The notes below the pieces were generated by a model, which was not told the origin of the DNA, ran no database searches, and saw nothing but the letters and a program-made list of their open reading frames with translations. The position numbers were made by a program, and so were the translations under genes. From Carallia brachiata (Eukaryota; Streptophyta; Magnoliopsida; Malpighiales; Rhizophoraceae), in assembly GCA_021464245.1 (NCBI GenBank), contig JADCRB010000038.1, positions 4,454,924 through 4,518,923 on the forward strand: a stretch of DNA of 64,000 bases, written 5' to 3'. Shown one piece after another: positions 59,698-64,000 of this stretch. How positions within the stretch are numbered: the first letter of the stretch is position 1; each line of letters starts with the position of its first letter.

Positions 59698-60325
59698 GCA
59701 CTCCTGCCTCGCCACGAGTATAAAAGGCGCTAATCAATCCATCACAGTTCAGCACTCCTGCCTCGCACGAGTATAAAAGGCGAAAATCAATCCACCACAA
59801 TCAACACTCCTGCCTCGCACGAGTATAAAAGGCGACATCCATTCGCACTCCTGCCTCGCACGAGTATAAAGGCGATAATCAATCCATCACAGTTCAACAC
59901 TCCTGCCTCGCACAAGTATAAAAGGCGATAATCAATCCACCACAATTCAACACTCCTGCCTCGCACGAGTATAAAAGGCGACATCACAGTTCAACACTCC
60001 TGCCTCGCACGAGTATAAAAGGCGATAATCAATCCATCACGATTCAGCACTCCTTCCTTGCACGAGTATAAAAGGCGACACCACAATTCAGCACTCCTGC
60101 CTCGCACGAGTATAAAAGGCGACACCGCAATTCAACACTCTTGCCTCGCACGAGTATAAAAGGCGACACCACAATTCAACACTCCCGCCTCGCACGAGTA
60201 TAAAAGGCAATAATCAATCCACCACAGTCCACCACAGTTCAACACTCCTGCCTCGCACGAGTATAAAAGGCGAACAATCCAACAAACCTGACTCCTGGCC
60301 GCACGAGTATAAACTGTGAACGGCC
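59698..60325 (+). repeat. Tandem array with a TATA-box-like core (12 to 13 units)
   Basis: Each unit contains CTCGCACGAGTATAAAAGG plus flanking CACTCCTGC and a spacer of 11 to 33 bp (often ATAATCAATCCACCACA or ACACCACAATTCA). Two diverged copies with GAGTATAAACTGTGAACG follow at about 60293-60325 and 60455-60486. The core GAGTATAAAAGGC is an excellent TATA box match. The spacer length changes between units, so there is no single period. The array sits between gag and the WUS-like ORF, a region where Tat elements are known to carry hypervariable tandem repeats. Confidence 0.9.
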
Positions 60326-60592
60326 CAATAGCAAAAAAAAAATAAAAAAAAAATCGGAAGTCCCGATCTGAAAGCCCAAGCGAAAGTCAAAGCCCGAACA
60401 CAAAATCCCAAGTTCCAGACACAAGTCCAGAACCCAAATTCAAAATTCAATCCAACTCCTGGCCCGCATGAGTATAAACTGTGAACGACCCAAAAATATA
60501 AAAGCGATGGAGGGTTTGAGTCTGAAACCCAGCATCAGTCTCAACCGATCTTCACCACACACCAAGACCTTTGCTCCTCTGCCACAAGAAAG
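60326..60592 (+). other. Leader upstream of the WUS-like ORF
   Basis: An A-run, then CAAAGCCC-rich DNA, one last diverged TATA-like repeat (GAGTATAAACTGTGAACG near 60470) about 120 bp before the ATG, and TCACCACACACCAAGACC just upstream. Confidence 0.5.
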
Positions 60593-61204
60593 ATGGAACC
60601 AGTTGCAGAACCTCAAGACAAGGGAGAAGAAAGGTTACCCCGCACAAGGTGGCAACCGACCATGGCACAATTGCAAATTTTGGAGGAAGTCTTCCACAAC
60701 AATGGAGGTATTATTCCTAATGCATCTCAAATTTACCAACTTGCCTCACGATTGCGCCCGCTCGGGGCAATCGAAGAAAAAAATGTGTTTTATTGGCTCC
60801 AGAATCGGAGAAGCAGGAAGAAATCAGGACTGAGAGCTGCTTTTTCCAAAGAACAGTCTGCCGTTCCGATGGTAGATCCCACCGGTACAACTTCACCCTC
60901 AAATGAAGCAGGTCTGAGTTCTACCACTGCAATCGTCTCTCCACGGTATGTTCATCAAAGCCGTAGCCCATGGGAGCATGCATGCTGGTCCTGGTGGTCT
61001 TACGGAGTCAGCCAAGGGTTCATCCCTCCTAGATACTTAAGTCTAGGAGGAATTTTTCTAGCAGAAAGGAGTCATTCCGGCGAAACTTTGCCTCTCTTTC
61101 CAGAATATTCCGGCAGCATCAACCAGCCGAAAAGCGACGTCAACATCATCGGCCCATCAGACGAGGTCGAGCTTGACTTGGAGTTGCACCTTGGGCCCCG
61201 CTAG
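60593..61204 (+). CDS. WUSCHEL-like homeodomain protein carried by a retrotransposon
   Basis: Intact 203-codon ORF, ATG 60593 to TAG 61202-61204. Residues 17-79 form a WOX-class homeodomain: TRWQPTMAQLQILEEVF, an extended loop (HNNGGIIPN), ASQIYQLASRLRPLGAIEE, and the recognition helix KNVFYWLQNRRSRKK. The G.IE.KNVFYW.QN stretch separates WOX proteins from other plant homeodomains; the usual Phe after Trp is Leu. Residues 165-170 are TLPLFP, the WUS box, and 194-200 are LDLELHL, an EAR-like repressor motif, at the very C-terminus as in WUS (WUS is about 290 residues, so this is shorter). A Ser/Thr-rich middle lacks known domains. In host genes WUS keeps the stem-cell niche of shoot meristems and acts in the nucleus, mostly as a repressor. 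Here it lies in a retroelement, on the element's coding strand, with no intron, downstream of the TATA-like array. Expression and function are unknown. Motifs are seen directly; the WUS-clade placement is inference. Confidence 0.88.
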   Translation: MEPVAEPQDKGEERLPRTRWQPTMAQLQILEEVFHNNGGIIPNASQIYQLASRLRPLGAIEEKNVFYWLQNRRSRKKSGLRAAFSKEQSAVPMVDPTGTTSPSNEAGLSSTTAIVSPRYVHQSRSPWEHACWSWWSYGVSQGFIPPRYLSLGGIFLAERSHSGETLPLFPEYSGSINQPKSDVNIIGPSDEVELDLELHLGPR

Positions 61205-62140
61205 GACGACCGACAAGATAAAGTGCAACGACTTTGGCAGCACACAGTAACGACTTCCGCAGCACACGGCAACGACTTCTGCAACACACGGTAACGACTT
61301 TCGTAACCTGCATCAACCGCTGCCTCTTTTGTCTCTTATGGGGAAAAGGGACGTGGAGGACCCTACTCGATTCTGCGTACCTCCTTTTTGACTTTTCAAA
61401 AAAAAAAAATCTCTTTATGTTATGTATATATATCCTACATGCCCGAGTCATAATACTCACCCCTCAGCTCTTCTTTCTCAAAAGAAAATGGCTAGTCTCT
61501 GCACTTGTCTCAGAAGTTCTTCGATCAAGAAGTTGGAGGCGCACGAGCTAAGAAAAGAAGGAGTAGTCTTCTTCGAGGGATCCCTAAAAGCCCTCGAAAC
61601 TCAGTCTCCAACGCCATCGATGTCATGGAGTTCCAACTACTCTCCTTAGTTCACATCTACCGCAGAGGGATGAGAAGCTGCAATCATCCTAATCTTCCTT
61701 TGGATGCGGCGACGTACAGGGAAGTTCCAACTACTCTCCTTACGTCGAAGCAGACTTGGGAATCATCACTACAGTCAGTCTCTCTGTGTGCCGGTTTTGA
61801 AGTTCCAAAGTGTTGGGCCTTCCTCTTGGGGAGGTTCAAGTTCTTTGCCTACCGGATCATCCTCACCAGAGCTTTGGAACTTCAAAGAACCTTTGCCAGC
61901 CTTTGCGAGCTATGGAAGCTCGAATGCACCTGGAGCCAAGGCTTCAATTTCTATATTGGCTGGGCTGCTAACTTTCTCAAGATCGTATCGGATTCCTATT
62001 ACGATCCAACAACAGCAGGCATGGTCAAAGATAGAAGACTCCAAGATTCAATGTTCATCAGGACGTTTCCAAGTTTCAAACTGGACTTCAAACTCGGTTC
62101 GAATCATCTCTGTAAAATTCTTCCTTACCGACCCTTGAAG
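61205..62140 (+). other. 3' region between the WUS-like ORF and the 3' LTR
   Basis: Three 22-bp repeats (61227-61292, AACGACTTYYGCARCACACG plus two bases). Further on, GAAGTTCCAACTACTCTCC occurs near-identically at 61627 and 61722, and related GGAACTTCAAAG/GAAGTTCCAAAG words at 61798 and 61877. Two long overlapping frames (61505-62227 and 61704-62138) have no recognised domains and no clear start; I would not call them genes, though the GC content is higher than in the flanks. Confidence 0.45.
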
Positions 62141-62149
62141 TGGGGCATT
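62137..62149 (+). other. Polypurine tract
   Basis: GAAGTGGGGCATT directly before TGTAAACAAATG of the 3' LTR; the expected plus-strand primer. Confidence 0.75.
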
Positions 62150-62997
62150 TGTAAACAAATGAAAAAAAAAAAAAAGAGGAGGCAATCTAGAAGGTCAGCT
62201 TCTAAAAAAGAAAAAATTCAAAGTTAGGCACCGGCGAGAAGAAAAAAAAAAAAAAAAGGGTCAGCAAAAGGTTGGTGGCACAGTACCACACAGTGCCACC
62301 CAAAAAGCCTATAAATAGGCAGAACCAATGGCCATTTGCCAAGAGAGAAAAAAAGACAAAAAAAAAAACAAAGGACGGGACAGCAACAATGCAAATTGGA
62401 ATTGCAAATCCAATTTGCAATTGTCTCAAAGAGAAAACATTCTCTTCCATACGTTTTATATTTTGGGCATATACACTTTAGACGCCATTAAGTGCGATCT
62501 TCTAAAGTAAAGGCCTAGAATATTTATCATACACATTTTCAAAAATATTTTGGGTATACACTCTCCAGTCGCCTCAAATCAGAATCTGAGAGAGAAAATA
62601 TCCAAAATATCAAAATACTGCAAATCCGGCTGGGATTAAGCCTCATACGGCCCTCAGCAAAATCCAGGCAGTTCATCCGAGAACAAGTCCCTTCGACCCT
62701 CGGTGAAATTAAGCCAGATCGGCTCAGATCAGGTCTCTGCGGTTCTTAATCGTAGTCAAAACGTCCAAATCAGATCCAGTTTCATTCTACCCAGTTTAAG
62801 AAAAAGCTGTGGAAATTATTTCTGTCAAGATCAAGCTCGTGCAGCCCTTGACGGAGTCAAAAACAGGAGCATTAATTGGAGGATCTACTCAGAGATCGAC
62901 CCCACATAAATTTCTTTTTATTTTACAATTTTTTTATTGTAATTTGTTTTTGTATTTTCGAGTTTAATTGTTTCAGACTCGAAATTTACCCGTTACA
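62150..62997 (+). repeat. 3' LTR of the gag + WUS-like element
   Basis: 848 bp, TGTAAACAAATG... to CCCGTTACA, followed by the target duplication GTAAT (62998-63002). Confidence 0.95.
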
Positions 62998-63087
62998 GTA
63001 ATACCCTAGGGCCTCTAGATAATGCAATCTATAGTTAGACTTATCTATTGAAAGCTATGCATGGGGATATGAAGCATGTTGTAATAG

Positions 63088-63529
63088 TGGTGTTCATAGT
63101 TCGGTTTACTGAATTGAACCTTTATATCTATTCCTAAACTGAAATTTTTGGTTATGTAAAATTGAAAACTGTTCATTAACTAAAAATTCGATTAACTGAA
63201 AATTTCTGTTCGGTTTCAGTTAACTCAATTTAATAACAAAAAAAAACCTAACATTATAATTTAAATGAAAAAAAAAATATATTTTTTAGTATATTATTTT
63301 TAACAAAATTGTAACTATCATTATGTATGAAAAATAAATAAGTAATTAATTGAGATATACTAATATTTCATTAACATTTATTTGTTAATAATTGTTGTGT
63401 TATATATATAGTTCGATTTAGTTAACTACAATTTTTTAATATTAAAAATTGAAACTGAACTGAAAATTTAACTCAATTCAGTTCAGTTTTCTCTATTAAT
63501 TGAAATTTTCAGTTTTCTTAAACACCCTA
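63088..63529. mobile_element. hAT-type MITE
   Basis: Ends GGTGTTCATAG... and ...CTTAAACACCCTAT (inverted GGTGTT core), with subterminal GTTCGGTTTACTGAA-like words on the left and AATTCAGTTCAGTTTT on the right, and an A/T core. The flanks TGTAATAG (63080-63087) and TGTAATAT (63530-63537) are an 8-bp direct repeat with one mismatch, as expected for the hAT superfamily. No coding capacity. Confidence 0.75.
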
Positions 63530-63537
63530 TGTAATAT

Positions 63538-64000
63538 TTAAATGATATGGGGAATATTAGGTCAACGCCTTCATAATGAATCATTCTATTTGAGCAACCT
63601 GTTGTTGCCCTGGTTGCATGTTGTAAGATATCATTTAGTAGATGATTGGCCTCCAGTCTACTGAATAGAAGACGATGACATAGTTATTGATTACATGTGA
63701 AGAGTCTAGTGTTGAGTATAGTGTGTCATTAGTTGCTTGGCTTTAGCTAGAAACCTCATATTGGGGAGCACCGCATATATTGGGTTCAGTTGCATCAGCA
63801 CAACTAACTGTTCTATGAAGTTGGGCGATTGTTTAGTATTTTAGCTATTATTATAACCCCAAAGTTTTGTAATCCAAAGTATAGCATATAAGCATCTTCT
63901 GTGATAATTTACACCCACCAAGATCTAATCAACAACAGTAAGACCATCATTGAAAGAAGGATGGGACGTTGGTTGGAGAGGACGAAAGTAATTTTATTCC
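63538..64000. other. Gene-free stretch
   Basis: No supported gene or repeat in the last 460 bp. Confidence 0.45.

Larger units (their letters stand above)
56922..62997 (+). mobile_element. Complete gypsy-type, gag-only (TR-GAG-like) retrotransposon carrying a WUS-like ORF
   Basis: 6076 bp, flanked by GTAAT on both sides. Order: LTR, gag, A-rich tract, tandem TATA-like array, WUS-like ORF, 22-bp repeats, 3' UTR-like DNA, purine-rich AAGTGGGGCATT, LTR. The gag is of Tat type; no protease, RT, RNase H or integrase is present, so mobilisation would need proteins from a full element. Hand comparison finds about 25 differences between the LTRs (about 3 %), so the insertion is of moderate age. Confidence 0.93.

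Noticed and set aside
59787..59987. Minus-strand frame with repeated FILVRGRS
   Set aside because: It is only the translation of the tandem TATA-like repeats; the spacers are not multiples of three and the frame is lost in other units.
61505..62227. Long plus-strand frame downstream of the WUS-like ORF
   Set aside because: No recognised domain, no convincing start codon, runs into the LTR poly-A stretch (KKKKKRRQ), and overlaps another frame of similar length.
1..64000. tRNA or rRNA genes
   Set aside because: No cloverleaf-like or rRNA-like sequence was recognised by eye; a tRNA scan would be needed to exclude them.

Overview
This is plant nuclear DNA, from a eudicot that I cannot place more precisely. 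It is AT-rich and intron-bearing, and it is packed with nested, decayed plant transposons: Ty1/copia, Ty3/gypsy of the Tat lineage, L1-type LINEs, hAT-like MITEs and a FAR1/MULE relic. Only one ordinary host gene is clear, a class II phospholipase A1 (DAD1-like lipase) on the minus strand at 39.9-43.1 kb. It has two exons and the full catalytic triad, but it appears to carry one single-base frameshift near each end.

Layout: 0-1 kb, a decayed fragment that may be pararetrovirus-like. 1.0-7.0 kb, two defective copia elements of one family fused head to head. 7.1-17.5 kb, a degenerate Tat-lineage gypsy element on the minus strand (5' extra ORF, gag, PR, RT, RNH, second RNH, INT) ending in a decayed WUSCHEL-like ORF. 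17.5-25 kb, a noncoding stretch, a 392-bp tandem duplication and a very decayed copia. 25.0-27.1 kb, an L1 LINE tail (+). 28.8 and 43.9 kb, two inverted copies of one CCGGTT-rich repeat family. 31.7-32.2 kb, a MITE. 33.2-38.2 kb, a long L1 LINE (-). 39.9-43.1 kb, the lipase gene. 46.0-50.6 kb, a complete noncoding LTR element with TSD TTATT. 53.2-54.0 kb, a copia 3' end. 54.0-55.4 kb, a FAR1-like pseudogene. 56.9-63.0 kb, a complete LTR element with TSD GTAAT. 63.1-63.5 kb, a hAT-type MITE.

The standout is the 56.9-63.0 kb element. It has 849/848-bp LTRs and a gag but no pol. Downstream of gag lies an array of at least 12 repeats, each containing a TATA-box-like core, and then an intact 203-codon ORF. 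That ORF carries the three hallmarks of WUSCHEL: a WOX-type homeodomain, a TLPLFP WUS box and a C-terminal LxLxL (EAR-like) motif. A second, decayed ORF with the same motif order lies on the sense strand 3' of pol in the divergent Tat element at 7-17 kb. Two relatives carrying a WUS-like ORF in the same place suggests an old, retained accessory gene of this retrotransposon lineage rather than a one-off capture. That step is inference; the motifs and positions are read directly from the sequence.
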